A DNA stretch of 64,000 bases from Trematomus loennbergii (GCA_012861695.1 JAAOOA010000056.1:5306707-5370706); one strand, 5' to 3'; shown: positions 11,301-24,303, numbered from the stretch's first letter. Numbers and translations: made by a program. Notes: generated by a model from the letters alone, not told the origin.

Positions 11301-12030
11301 ACTTTGAAACAACATCCATAACATTCATCTGCTACTTAGTAATTATTTATCTATTTATCTAATATATCATTCCAATAACTTGCATATAGACTCATATTGC
11401 ACTATTTCACTTTTTTTAACAATTTTTCTTTTGTATTTACTATTTACTTGCACTATATTTTTCTGTTTATCTGTATTATTGTGTTGCACTGTTGGAGGAG
11501 CCTGTGACCTAAGAATTTCATCTGCATAACTACTCTGTAGCTATGTTCGTATGACAAAATAAAGAACCTTGAACTTTGAACCTTGACAGGAATAAACGCA
11601 GATCATCCTCTGGCTGCAGCCTTGACCGGTACTTCCTTTTGATCAAAGTAAGTATTATTAAAATTAAAATAGAGGGCGGTGCCGGCCGTCAGCGAACCGA
11701 GCCAGCCGTCAACGGCCCGCTGACCACCGGCCGTTCTGTGATTCTCACACAGATGGCCAGTCCGCCCCTGCCAGGACCGGTCCATGAAAATCCTAGCTTC
11801 AAATAATCATGGTCATACTTCCTCAGTTTTCTGCCAGACGCTGTCTCCTCTCTCACTTTAGGTAACTTCACTAAAAATCGATCCATGTTGCCGCTCGCAT
11901 AAAGTTAGCTGAAGTTAACTATCTAGATTTCACTGTTTCTCGCAATTTTTTTATCACGCTGCGCCTCCCCTGAAGCTCTCCGGCGCCCCCCGGGGAGGCG
12001 CGCCTCACACTTTGAAAACCGTTGGACTAG

Positions 12031-13884
12031 ACAACATCTCACAATTGGATTACATTAGCCATGACGCTAAAATGGGCGAGTGGCGTTATATGTCGGCCCC
12101 CCCATCCCCAATTTCTACACCATACTTTTAACACCCTTGCTCGGACCACAACTATCTTTAAAATTGGCCTTCATTTTGATCACGACTGCTCACCTTTAAA
12201 GTTTCCGGACTAGGGCCGTAAAGTGGAGGGTCGAGTTTTCCCTTTGATTAAACTTTTTATATCTAAATTGGGATAATTCTAAAATAATTAGTAATTCTCA
12301 TATGTGGTAAATGAAATTCCCAAATATGCAGTCCAGATATATATGAAAGATACTACAGTATGTAACTTCGACAATAGCATACTACATATCTAATGAAAGA
12401 TGATTCCTTCATTTGTTTTCTCCACTGACTACAATTAACTCCTTCATTGGAATCACTTAAACTTTGGTCACTTTATATCCAACGTGGCTGGCCTTAGATG
12501 CCATGGTTGATCGGTCAATTTTGAAAAAAGGCAGAAAAACTAAATGGTACGCCTCATGTTTAAATGCTTCCTGCCAGATAAGGATGAGCTCAGAGCGCAT
12601 TCATCAACAAAAGACAGAGGCCCAGCAACAATAAATTCAGCCTCTGCACTTTTTCATGATCACAAAAATGTCACAGCAGTCAGCAAATTGAGTTAGATGC
12701 AATGGCAGAGGGAGATAGCCGAACAAGCTGCATATCTGACTCCTAACCAGCGGCTGTTTGAAGCCGTTTTGTATAAACTCAGTATTTCTTTTTCCTAATC
12801 TGTCCTTACATAAGATATTAAATACTTTGAGCCACGAGGATGAAAGCCAATATAGAGAATGCCTGCACATCTTTGAAATGGTGGCAGTTGTTGTTGTTGT
12901 TTTCCTCTGCCATTTCCCCCCCCAGCAGATTACCATGCTTAACAAACACATCCAAGCACCCCGAGGTGTTCTCCCCGCTGCGCTCTGGCTACCGCTGGCC
13001 CAATCTGTTTGCATGTATAATACTGTATCCGCTGAGATAAAGAGAGGAAGAGACAACAGGAAGAGAAAGATGTTTCTGGCATTACAAATAACTGATTAGG
13101 TCTAAAATACAGAGTGATGTTCAAATAAACGGCAGCATTGCTTCTAGTTATGGAGATGTCCATTTGTGTGGTCTTTCTGTGTTGTGATGGCGATGGTGCT
13201 GTTGTGATGGCGATGGTGATGGTGTCATTTCCCCCTGGTTGAGCAGCGTTTACCCTCTGGATGACATTGAGAGCTGCTGCTGCTGCCGGGGTTTAAATGT
13301 GAGTAATGAAATAAAACGTTAATTTGACTCTTCTGCAGTGTTCACCCCAGGTCAGAGATCTCCTGGGGCACCAGCTGCTGCACCTAGCTGAGCACCATCC
13401 ATCCAGGGAAAGAGGAGTTGAAAGAAAGGAGCCAAGGGAGGTACAAATAGATACTAAGAGGTGGAATCAGAAGGAGAAAGAGGTTGTAATGAGAAGGTAG
13501 ACGCTAAAGCGAGAGGTCGACCGTATCTGAATGCAACATGGATATTTATCAGAAGCCAGGAACTGCAGTACGAGTGCTGCATAATTGGAGTATATGCTTT
13601 AATCTGCTTTCCATCAATATGTTCAGATTGCACCATTTTTGGTTAAATGAGAATAACGAAGATTCATCTGCAAAAAAAAATGTTGTACAAATAATGATTT
13701 ATTTTATCAAGTGCTTTTGCACATGCCCAAAGATACTTTACAGATATAAAAAATAAAAGTCAAATGAAAATCGAGCTGACAAAACTACATTACAAGGAAA
13801 CAACATTAATCACATTAAAAGCCAATCAAAGAAGGTGAGTCTGGTCTGTATTTTAATAATCATTTGGTTGTTTTTCTTCAGCCG
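12031..13884. other. Non-coding stretch, no element recognised
   Basis: No exon or repeat family could be named. Around 13180-13220 there is a short run of 'gatggcgatggtg' tandem words. Overlapping frames at 12637-13099 on both strands have no domain content. Confidence 0.4.
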
Positions 13885-14095
13885 TTTAAGCTAGTTTTAC
13901 AATACCCTTGAAAATGTGATACTGTATGCAACAGCAACAGTAAGTAATAGTCCAGTTTTTTTCATATTAACCGAATGAAAGAGTTAGACAATGGATTTAA
14001 GCATTTTAAATTAAAGTTACGAACAAGTGTTTTAATCGATTAAAAAACAGACTTATGTATGATTCCATAATTTGGCTTCGACCATAAATCTGCTC
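13885..14095 (+). repeat. Unclassified dispersed repeat, copy 1
   Basis: This stretch and 20475-20735 share words in the same order: ttacaatac(cc)tttgaaa, an 'aactgtatgca' word, and GATTCCATAATTTGG followed by 'cataaatct'. The copies are clearly related but diverged. No terminal repeats, target duplication or coding frame were identified. Confidence 0.45.
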
Positions 14096-14987
14096 TCGCT
14101 TAAAATGATGCAGTATTCGCATTTGTTTCTCAATTGCTGCTTGTGGATTGATTTTCCTGCAGGTTGCATAACAAGAAGAAATGGGATAAATGAGTAGCGC
14201 TTGTTTTGATGAAATTGATCTCCCCGCTAATGTAAACACAGGAGAAATGAAAAAAAAATGAGATTGTGACATAAGACTGTTATCATAGACTGTGCATCCC
14301 TGCTCAAATGCACTCAACACTTAAATAAATGCAACCAATAAAATGCATTCACATCAGCACTAGGATATGAATGCACATGAGCAGCAGAAATATTAACGTG
14401 ATCAAACATACAACGCCCATAAAGTGTTTATTCTGGGGCAAAGCTGTCACCAGTCCAGAACCGTTTAAATAGAAACTCTATCTCTCATCTGAAAAGTGAT
14501 GAAAGCACTAATCTAAATGGAGAGAGCCACACACAAACACACTGCGTATCTCACTTCACGGATTAACAGAGTGAAGTGGGAAAAGGAGGAAAAAAATAAA
14601 GCGAATCAGATTAAAAATGATCACATGGAAGCGGTCTGAGTCAAAACACAAAATTGTTAGGAACCATCCTATACTGGGTGCAGATAGACTTCCTACCCCT
14701 AGCAGTGGTGAAAGCTCGCCTTTGAAGTCGGAAACGGAGCCTGGAACGTAATCCTCTAAAAATATAGTTCTAAATAAAGCGGCATCAAAATTTCATTAGC
14801 TGGTGCCCATAGCCTGCAGGCTCACTTTCACCAAATCACTAGGTGACATTCAACCTCTGTACATTGATCTGATATGTGAGGCAATACTTTCCAACAATCG
14901 AGCCTCCCGAGGATACGTATGGATGTTCATTTGTTCTGCATCCCCAACATACTCCTATTGAAAGGAACATTTATTAAATGCAAATAC
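14096..14987. other. Unrecognised non-coding stretch
   Basis: Nothing supportable seen: no splice-bounded frames and no repeat family recognised. Confidence 0.35.
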
Positions 14988-15407
14988 TTAAAGGAGCCCT
15001 ATAAGGCTCACGTTCAGGTTCATACGTGCATGTTGTGCTTCTTCTGTAATGTGTTTACATGCTTTAATCTTCAAACCAGAGCCCAGTCTGCTCTGATTGG
15101 TTAGCTGGCCAGCTCTATTGTAACTGGTCAACCGCTTAGGGATGTGTCGGATATGTCCCGCCCCTTTGTCTATCACTTACAATGTGTTGGAGCGCTAGCC
15201 AATAAAAGAGCGAGCGTTACATAGTGATGTCACTATGTTACGGAAATAAACAAAGGGGTCCAGCCGAGCCGTTTCATGGGGAGTGTGTGGGAGAGAAACT
15301 CCCTCTGGGGGCAACACAGAGATTTTAGCCTTTGCAGACCATTTACATGCACATAAATCTTTATAACATACTACAGGAAAAGCCTAAAAAGCATACGGCC
15401 TCTTTAA
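14988..15407 (+). mobile_element. TTAA-ended MITE, family C, copy 1 (complete)
   Basis: The ends are TTAAAGGAGCCCTATAAGGC at 14988 and a matching complement (CATACGGCCTCTTTAA) ending at 15407, giving short imperfect inverted repeats with TTAA or TAA at the borders. Internal landmarks: ACCAGAGCCCAGTCTGCTC, 'ggtcaaccgctta', GCTAGCCAATAAAAGAG, ATAGTGATGTCACTATG and GCCTTTGCAGACCATTTACA. There are three other copies in the window. No frame is coded. Confidence 0.75.
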
Positions 15408-17659
15408 TAGTCTCAATAGGTTTTAAATGACAAGTCACATGCACATAAACCTGCTCCAGGGGTGTACAGTGTTTGCTGTTGTCGTGCAGCTGTGGAAAGG
15501 TCACACAGCAACAACAACAGAGAGCAGTGAGGAACATGTGACCGCTGGATAAAGACGTGTTCAAAAACACTGAACATTTCTGTTGTTTTTCCTGCACATT
15601 TATAGCCTGCAGCGAGAGTGGACACCTCCCCTAGGTTACAGCAGACAGCTCATCAAAATGAGTGACATGTGCTGGGGTGGGAAACTGTGGGGGAGGTAAG
15701 AGGGGATAAATAACACTCCATCTGCCTCAAAAGAAAACATCCACGTTAAATCCTATAAAAACAGTGACCTTTTTTGTTGTTTTTTTTGTTTCTGTTCTGG
15801 TGATGTTACAGTTTATGAGGTGTGGAGGACCCTCAGGGTGGAGCTACACCCCATCCCTAAACTCTCACTTGATTACCCAGATAATGCTGGGTATTGTTAT
15901 GAATAAAAGACAAACATGTGCTGGGTGAAATGGAAACAGCCGCTCATAGTACAGATGCTGTAAATATTAAATGGATGTATCCTGGTTAAACATTCAAATG
16001 TGACCTGAATGACATGTTGCCCCAGTTTACAGCAGTCAACAACAACAAGCTGCAAAACAGAGCAGTGACTCAGGGGTCGTGAGTCTAAATAACACAGATA
16101 CAGAAAAGCATTCATAGAAATGAAAACCACATCATGTCTATCATTCTGCATGTGCAATACAAATGCTAATCTAATGTGTAAAGCTGCATCATTATGTTTG
16201 TATAAAACTATGGTTCAAATGAGTGGATGTAATACTAAAAAGGTATGATTTGTGTGACTAACCCACGCAGGATTACCCGACTTGGCGTATCCCTTCAGCT
16301 CTACGAACAATTGAATGTCTTTTAGCTTAATTGTTTTGGCTGTCTGCCCCAAAAAAAACGTAACTATTTTTTGTTGCAAATTGGAGCTTTTTTCTAGAGG
16401 GTTAAAAAGGTCTGATAAACACATTTTGCCAGCAGTGAACAAGTAAAAGCTACTTGCTAGCCAGTAAACAGAGTGGAATGTGTAGCATTTAGAAACATGC
16501 ATTGATGTTGATAGTGAAGTGTCATACTAAATGGAGGGCTACTAATTCTAACGTTGAAGATTCAACTATTTATTTTCATTTTTTTAAACTTGGCATTGAA
16601 TGGCATTCACAGCATCGAAGGTAGTGCAAATATACAAAAGTTCTTCAAGTGTACTCGGGTTTAAGATGTTTTTCATCCCAAAATGTTTTTTGTTTCATTG
16701 TTTTTCATTGTTTTGACCACACACTAACACTAAACACGCTTGGGTATACTTGCATGAAGGTCACCATTTCACATAATTACAGACTGAATGATGTCAGGGC
16801 TGCATTCATGAAACCATTTTTCATCAGAACAGAAAGAGCATAGAATCGGATTTTCAAAAAACTCTGTTGCCTAAATTGCTAGAGTGCACTCAGAACAGAC
16901 CAAGGCCATGTGTTTGACAGCCACAACATACATTTGCTGTTGTCATAGCAGTAGTGTTTATCCTACGGGCGATTAGAGCAGAGAATGTAGCACAGGGCTA
17001 GGATTATCACTACCACCACCAACAACCTGCAGTAATCTGTAGACGTGCCTAATCCTGGGAGAATACAACAGAAGATGTCATGTTCCAGAGAAACTGACCG
17101 GCTGTAATGCTCGGCTGGTGATCTGCATGTCGGAGCACAGCAGGGGCTCAGATTTGTATCTCTGATCACTGGTTTTCGACCAACTGCAAAGTACAATATC
17201 TTTCTATAGCACACAAATCAATAGAGTGGTTGAGTCACATCAACTTCCTTTAATCAATAAGAGTAGACTCAACGATGGCTTCATTTTAAAACGGACTTCT
17301 ACAGATTTAATACCATTCAATCAGAAGACAAATGTATCCAGTCCTACTCTGGAATGAATGCACTCCTTGACATTTGATACCACCATCTTCCCAGTGTCAG
17401 CAGAAAGCCCTCTCCTCATCACGTTCCTGCAGAGTTTAGCAGTCCTCTGGCTCTATTACTGATGCTGTCACTTCCTATGCCCAGTGCGTGCTGCATTGAA
17501 GTCTGCCTGATCAAAAAGCTGCTGCCGTCTGCACTGTGGAACAGAGCAGTGGAGGTACACACTCGGACACCTCGAGCCGGGAGAGTGATTAAATTCACAT
17601 TGTTCTTGCTGGTTCTCTTTGTGCGTTCTCAGCAGTTCCAACACTCGCTAGGAAAGAGC
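15408..17659. other. Unrecognised non-coding stretch
   Basis: No exon, RNA gene or repeat family could be supported. Open frames of 60-95 codons on both strands look random in composition. Confidence 0.4.
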
Positions 17660-18600
17660 CTCTAACCCAGGGGTGGACAAACTTTTTGGCTCGGGGGCCA
17701 CTATGAGTTTTAAAATGTAACAGATGGGCCGGGCCAGTAGCAGATCGGTGAAAAAATATTTAGCTGTCCACTCCTCATTAAACACTCGGCACTCATTGTC
17801 GACTTTTCTTTTCTTTGGTCCACTCATTGTTACAGATGCAGGTTCAAAGGTGAATTAGGTTCAAAGGTGAGTTATTGCGTCATTGCGTCATCGTTTGCGT
17901 CATGACGTAACCGTTTACGTGCCTTCTTATGACCCACACGGAGTTTTACGTCGCTGATTTTCTCCGCAACATCAATAGAGGACTGCGTCGGGGTGCATTG
18001 TTTATTAATGTGGTTCAGCGGAATTACCGCCCGCTAGGCCGCTGTAAAGTATTCACTGTCCGACTGTCACACAAGCAGCTGATAAATATCCCCCATCCCC
18101 ATCAGTGAATGTGTTTCAGTCTGAATTGACGCTGTTTGGCATCACAACGCTGTTATGAACGTTTCTCTGGCATTCTACAGGTGATGTTAGCATAGCAACC
18201 GAAGCTAATCAGACTATCTCGACTACTTGTTGCTATCATATTGTGGCATAAACCGTTTTCTACACCAAATAAACAGAATCACACTAAGCTGGTTAGTGTT
18301 GCCTGACTTTATATAAGTGTTTTTTATAAGTGTGTGGTCGCGTTCTAGTCCCTTTTCTCAGCGCTACTGCTTGTTACAATTTGTATTCGCTGTACTACTA
18401 ACCGTGAACTGTTATTGCTCAGGTTAATCTTGACCCCCTCCAATGTAAGCGTGACGTATTTGGTGGGTTGCCGACTCCAGCAAAGGTAATTTGTGTCTAG
18501 AGTGCGCCAATTTTGTACCAATATTCGGCGGGCCGGATTCAAAAGCCCAACGGGTCGTATATGGCCCGCGGGCCTTAGTTTGCCCATGCCTGCTCTAACC
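17660..18600. mobile_element. hAT-type element with 8-bp target duplication CTCTAACC
   Basis: CTCTAACC occurs at 17660-17667 and again at 18593-18600. Between them the element runs 17668-18592 (925 bp) and opens with CAGGGGTGGACAAACTTTTT. It closes with a reverse-complement match (AGTTTGCCCATGCCTG). Both ends include the 'gggccgg' and 'ggcccgcgggcc' words typical of Charlie-like hAT termini. An 8-bp duplication and CAGG ends are hAT hallmarks. The interior lacks a transposase, so it is non-autonomous. Confidence 0.85.
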
Positions 18601-20474
18601 TGTCATTGCGTCATTTGTGATCACGTTTTTCATGTCACTGGAGTATATCCGTTCATTTGTACCTCACTGGTTATATTCTACATCCCTTTTATTGTTTTTG
18701 CCCTCAAAATTGGTCTTATATTCATGTTTTTATTTTTAATAGATTTGGTTGACTACGGTTTTGAAGTTTCCATCTTTGATTTTGACGCAAAAGGGTTGAA
18801 AAAAGTACAACAAAAGGGTTGAAAAAGACAACCGCTGGCGATTAAAATGTTAGGATACATTTTCATGAATTGAAAAAAACAACGTTGAAGTTTGGACAAA
18901 AACTAATATTGTATATCTAATACTCCTATCACATCTAGCTTGAAGAGAACTCACAGCTTCATAGTATCCTTGGTGTTTTTCACTTTCAAAAACCCTGAAT
19001 GATTTGCACATATTGTACTCACACTAACTTTAATTTAACTAAAAAACAACTCTGTACACTTTTATAATAGATAAAGTGTCCTTTGTTGTGCTATACATGT
19101 ATATCTGATTGTTTTAGTCGTACAATAGATTGATATATTATAGAGTATTCCAAGTTATTCTTTATACTTTACATTTGTTTTAAATATCATTTTTACCATA
19201 GATATGTATTGTTTGTCTTTGTGTTGGATGTCTTGTGGCTTATTTAAACTAAAGTAACATGCTATTTTAACTCTGGAATACCCATTTCAAATGTGACTTC
19301 AATTTAAAATGTCAGAACCGGAAAGGGTCCGTAAAAGGGGGTGGGTCCGAGCCTGGAGCTCTGCAGCTAGACCCTTCTCAAGATGTGACAACAGTTGTGT
19401 GAAGCTAGAGGGGTCTCTGTGGTACTGCAGCACCAAGTAAAAGTTCTGTTGCTTCCATCATCAGTTCAGGACACTGCATCCCGTACTGCTGTACAAAGTT
19501 AGTGAAAATGCTGACTGGATATTGAGGTGTCATGTTATTAGATTATAATGGACACCTGCCAGCCTCTCAGAAAACAAGTCCTTCCTGTGGCCAAGAATAA
19601 AGTGTAAGCAAATGCAAATAACTCACTTAGTATTCGACTGAATCAATCATGTACAGCCTAACCTAATAAATTATTAAGTCTTCAAAGTGCACAATAGAGA
19701 ATATCTTTGAACGAGTCACAGCCACACTGTTGCACCCTCTTCAAGGTCGCTCCAAGGAGAGTCGGCCTGTTCATCATGATTGGATCAGCAGGCCTATGTA
19801 GGGGGTTAACACATCCCAGCATGCACTCTACTCCCCAGACACCATTCTCTTCCCTCTGCATACATAAGTAATCAAGTGCAAGGCCCCTTGATGTCGATCA
19901 ACAGCACAAAGCTACAGACAGTTAGATATCCAATTACTCCATACGAAGGTCAGGATAAGTGGGGGTCAATGTCGGATCGGATATTTCGTCAGGACTGTAA
20001 TTACAGACGTGTCATTAGAAGCTTAATTAACATGATGAATATGTGACATATCGATTGGTGTATAGATAAGTGCAGAGGTCCAGGTACATTGACGTTATGT
20101 CATCGTGGTACAAAAGTATTCCGAGGACAAACAACTGTTATGTCACGGGTGAGCGTGTGGAACGACTGATAAAAGGTGTTTACTTTCTCCATTGTTCCGA
20201 TTGTTTGTGATGAGTCATCCTTTGAGGCGGAGGGGGGGGAACATATCAGCAACCCCAGGAAGGCACCTTTCCACAATGCATCACTATAATGGGGCGTCCC
20301 ATGATAAACATTCAGCACGCATCCCAGTCACGATGCATTACACAAACTCTGTTTGCATTCAATGTGGAAAGTGGTGAGATTTGGCGTGCACAATAACGGA
20401 TGAATCTGCAACTTTTATAATAATCCATTAGTTGTTCAAGTAATTTTTTCGATCAAAAATACTGTTATCAAATA
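18601..20474. other. Unrecognised non-coding stretch
   Basis: Nothing supportable seen. A small direct repetition of 'aaaagggttgaaaaa' occurs at about 18789-18826. Confidence 0.35.
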
Positions 20475-20735
20475 TCTGATCTTTACAATACTTTTGAAAT
20501 GTGTAACTGTATGCACATTAAAAGGGTGTGTACTCGCAAATATTTTCAAAATTGTTCAAATTAAAAGTTTTAAGTTTAATCAAAGTAATAGTACATTTTG
20601 TATATATATATTTACCGAAGGAACATTTCAGTCATTGGACATTGAACTTGTAGTTTTTACGAGATTTTAACCATTTAAAAAAACTCCTGTAAGATTCCAT
20701 AATTTGGTTTTGAACATAAATCTTCCATTGGCTCA
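20475..20735 (+). repeat. Unclassified dispersed repeat, copy 2
   Basis: Counterpart of 13885-14095, sharing the same ordered words and ending in GATTCCATAATTTGG plus 'cataaatct'. It abuts a truncated family C MITE directly. That MITE may have inserted here and lost its left end, or the two may have been joined by a deletion. Confidence 0.45.
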
Positions 20736-21015
20736 AGGGGCCAGCAGCTAACTGAAGCCCCGCCCATTCGCCTGTCACGTACAATGTGTAGGACCGCTAG
20801 CCAATTGAAGCGCTTGATTTACATAGTGATGTCACTATGCAATGGAAGAAAACAAAGGAGTTCAATGTGTTTCAGGTAGAGGGGGAGTGAAGGGAGAGAA
20901 ACTCCCTCTGTAGAGAACACAGGGATTTTAGCCTTTGTAGACCATTTACATGCACACAAACCTTTAAAAAAACCACACTACAGGAAAGGGAAAACCCAGA
21001 GAGCATAACTATTAA
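20736..21015 (+). mobile_element. Family C MITE, copy 2 (left end missing)
   Basis: It keeps the family landmarks from the CCCGCCC block onward: GCTAGCCAATTGAAG, ATAGTGATGTCACTATG, GAGAGAAACTCCCTCTG, TGTAGACCATTTACATGCAC and the right terminus with TTAA at 21012-21015. The first about 130 bases of the family are absent. Confidence 0.7.
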
Positions 21016-23254
21016 AGACGATTAATCAGTGAGGTTTACTATTTTGCCAAAAATGAGTCCAACTCATATTGTGGTAATTTCATAACAGCTTTCACTGATA
21101 GCAATTACCAGTGTTGTTTCTACATGATCTCTGTGTGAGCTGCTGCTGCCTGCATGACAGTTATTTCCTGTTCCTGTCCCAAAACAGCTAGAAAAAAGTA
21201 CTTTAATTGATGACCCTGCATGGCTGACAACTAAGGACAGGAAAACTGAATGTCTCTTTGTGACAGTCGTCCAAAATAAAACACCTCCACAGTCTGGGAA
21301 CATACTGTACTGCTGAGTGAATACAACTGGAAACTGGGGATCAAACTGAGACGTGTTGTGAATCAGAACTGGAGTTACATTACTTTTGATACTATTGAAG
21401 CATTTCAGGTAGAAACTAAACAAATACAGTCCCAAAAGTGAACTGCAAACAGAGCTATAACCTCCATCTATGCATAGTGTGTTTTAGAATAGTTAGAAGT
21501 AAAAACTAATAAGTAGTCACAACAGCTGACATCATGGTAAGATGTCTCTAGGTCCTGAACTGAATCCTTGTCCACCCACACCAGTCCACATAAAGGCAGC
21601 CAGTAGCCAGGTGTGAAACTTTTTAGCTCGAGGAAATGACAAAAATAAACATTCAACAAACCTCGAAAAACAGGTGCTTCAAAAGTGCCTAGAGTCAGCA
21701 GTATAAAGGAAATAGCCGTTTAGCAGGTGTTGGGTATTTGTAGCTTTGGCTTTTATGCTGGTTGTAAACAACCCACAGTTATACAGTTACCTTTATGGAA
21801 CTGAAAGTGAAGGAAAATGTTGGTTTCTACACAGTCTGTCTGAGAGCTGCACAAAAAACAAAATGTTACTGAGATAACAATATGGAGATTGCAGGAGGCA
21901 AACAATTTGTTGAAAGGCAAAATATGTGTTCAAATACTAATTCAATTAGGTATTATGTAGCTGCAAACATATCAAGGCCCAAAAGTGTTATTCTGCAGAT
22001 CTAACAAAACATGTGTGTTTGGTACAGAGCCTTTAAAAAAAAAAAGTAAAAACAAATCAAACTAAATCAATTGAAACATTATAAATCATTTGATATATTA
22101 CATATTTAAGTTTTGCAGGTGCGTTTTGGATCTGACTTAAGTGTCTTGAAGTCATCCTTTTTTTAAGAAACCCCTGTAATTACTGTGCATTTCTTTGATT
22201 GTACAGCCTTGGTAAATATTAGTTTTTTCTGGCGCCACCTACAATAAGGCGATAAGCTGTAATTGCATGTGTGTTTTAGATCTCACTTGAGCATGTGTTG
22301 AAGTCATATTTCTTTGGAAAATCATCCGTAATTATAGCAGGTTTTTTTTATTGTTCGGCCATAATGACTTTTTACTCACAAAGCTAGAAGGAATCAGAAA
22401 AAAACCATATTCCGCGTTATTTATGCTAGCAGGCAAAAGCAGCTGCTGCAAGGAAGGCTTTAAATGTGTAACCCAAATCAAAGCTATGGTGCATCACTTC
22501 ATAAATGTTCTCATTCGGAATGAAAGACTCAGATTAACGGCGCTCCAGTTACATTTTAATGAGCACATGTAGACACAAACCATCAAGCAGTGGATACGTG
22601 CGCTCTCAGTTTATCCATAACAGTGAAGCGGTTCATCAGAGGCGAGCATTAAACAAAGTCAGACGCACAAAAGTGCAAATGCTTTGGATTTATTTTCCAT
22701 GCTCGGTTCCACACTTCATTCCATTCAAATCAAAGCCAAACTGCCATGTTAAGACGTTTGATTAAATGTTAATGCAAGACTTTTAATTTGGCTCTGGCAT
22801 TGTGTTGTTTGAGATGACTCGAGGGAACGCAAGAGGAAAACCAATATTAAAAACCCACAGATAACGCCACAACAGCACATAGCCATCTCTGACAAACACA
22901 GATTTCCTCACTCGCTTCGCTCGTTCAGCAGTTTAGCGGGAGAAAAAGGCTTTGTTTCGTATTCAGCAGAAATCTGAATGAGCTTTTGGAGTCTTTCGAG
23001 TTCCAAGATTGCAACCTATTACAGTCATTTTGAGCGTATCCGTGTCATGGACTGTGCTGACACAGCTCCCTGAAGATGGAGTGCTGGCTTGGTTTAATCA
23101 TCCTCTAACCCACAGTAAGATGATCACACACTGCGAGGAGACGGAGGATGGATGCTATTGCTGCATCGTGACAGCACAGTCCCCATCACATCATATACCT
23201 TACCCACCCACATCCTACCATAACAGAAACGTCCTACTGTAAACACATTGCTTA
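21016..23254. other. Unrecognised non-coding stretch
   Basis: A 123-codon minus-strand frame at 21064-21435 shows no domain, signal or splice context. No other feature could be supported. Confidence 0.35.
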
Positions 23255-23294
23255 TTAATTTTGTCGACATTTTGTCCTGGCTGACAAAAACACT

Positions 23295-23717
23295 TTAAGG
23301 GACCCTATTCTACACATTTTCAGGTTGATATTTGTATTTTGTGCTTTTACTGTGACATGTTTACATGCTTTAATGTTAACAAATGTCCTTATTTTTCTAA
23401 TACTGCCAGCACCTCTTTTCACCTTCTGTCTAAAACCAGAGCCCAGTCTGGTCTGATTGGCTTGCTGGCTCTGTTGTGATTGGTCAACCGCTTAGATATG
23501 TCCCTCTGCTTAGCCTATCACGCAATGTGTTTGAGCACTAGCCAATAGAAGAGTGTGTGTTCATATTGATGTCATTATGTTACGGAAGTAAATAAAGGAG
23601 TTCAATCAAGGCATTTCTGGCAGGGGGGAATTTGGCCTTTGCAGACCATGCACAAAAAAAAACCTATAACAAATGGGAAAGGGCAAACCCCAAGAAGCAC
23701 AATAGGGCCTCTCTAAT
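23295..23717 (+). mobile_element. Family C MITE, copy 3
   Basis: It starts at TTAA (23295-23298) with AGGGACCCTATTC and ends with AGCACAATAGGGCCTCTCTA. It preserves ACCAGAGCCCAGTCTGGTCT, GATTGGTCAACCGCTTAG and GCACTAGCCAATAGAAGAG. Imperfect direct repeats of about 38 bases flank it (23255-23293 and 23715-23755), longer than the TTAA duplication expected for this family. Confidence 0.75.
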
Positions 23718-23753
23718 TTAGTGTACATTTTGTCCCCGACTGACAACAAAATA

Positions 23754-23978
23754 CAGCTCTGGAGAAAAAATTGAAGAGACCCTTTTTCTTAAATCTCAAT
23801 CTCTACATGTGTGGCAGCCATTCCATTCCAGTCTCTGTTGAAAACACAGAGGAATGTTGACAGTAGTTTATAGAATGACATATATATTTGTTTTCATTTT
23901 ACTCAAACACATACCTATAAATGGTAAAACCAGAGAAACTGATAGTGCTGCAGGGTCTCTTAATTTTTTCCAGAGCTG
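23754..23978. mobile_element. Tc1/mariner-type MITE
   Basis: The inverted ends CAGCTCTGGAGAAAAAATTG and the complement of 'ttaattttttccagagctg' flank about 225 bp. A TA dinucleotide lies at 23752-23753 on the left; the right side reads CA, a likely mutated TA. This terminus ('cagctctggaaaaaatta...agagacc') is widespread in fish genomes as a short Tc1-like element. No transposase is present. Confidence 0.75.
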
Positions 23979-24303
23979 CATTTTAGGATTGGCATTGACC
24001 TACAACGCATACAACGTGTAACCAGCAAACTATAAACAGCTCTAGCTCCTCAAACCCCAAAAGGGAAGACATGGAAATAAATAATTGGGTTCTGTATGTT
24101 GTATTGCAGTGTACAGCTAGTTAGCCCTTGTATTGAAATATGGACACAGGGAGAAAAATGTAACATCGGACTGTGTCATTTCACATTGAGATGCTAGGCT
24201 TGGTTGGTGGGACCAGAAACCGAAAGGGTAGATTTAATGCTTTATTATTTGATTTTGAAGTTTCAATGATCAATTTCACTTTATAAGAAAAGGGCTTTAT
24301 GGC

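Larger units (their letters stand above)
9114..11584 (+). mobile_element. 5'-truncated non-LTR retrotransposon (LINE) with GACAG target duplication
   Basis: The insert is bounded by GACAG at 9109-9113 and 11585-11589. The paralogous hAT copy has one GACAG (37801-37805), which confirms the junctions. It carries reverse-transcriptase codons, a coding end at 11300, a 3' UTR of about 280 bases, and a terminal AATAAAGAACCTTGAAC tail with the short 'gaac(c/t)ttga' repetition typical of these elements. 5' truncation is usual for target-primed reverse transcription. Clade assignment (jockey-superfamily type) is inference. Confidence 0.85.
8180..12030 (-). mobile_element. hAT remnant (copy A) hosting a MITE and a LINE
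   Basis: The sequences at 8180-8329, 9056-9113, 11585-11650 and 11940-12030 align, in the same order, with 37506-38090. They are therefore pieces of one older hAT copy split by later insertions. The 5' end of the element, read on the minus strand, is a CGGTTTTCAAAGTGTGAGGC-type terminus near 12020. At about 11640-11585 the minus strand retains codons for KYRSRLQPEDDLRLFL of the transposase C terminus, without the stop seen in copy B. The stretch 11650-11940 resembles non-coding interior of the same family (words such as GGCCAGTCCGCCCCTG). I could not place the outer low-coordinate end. Confidence 0.65.

Noticed and set aside
21064..21435. 123-codon minus-strand frame
   Set aside because: No recognisable domain, signal peptide or exon boundaries.
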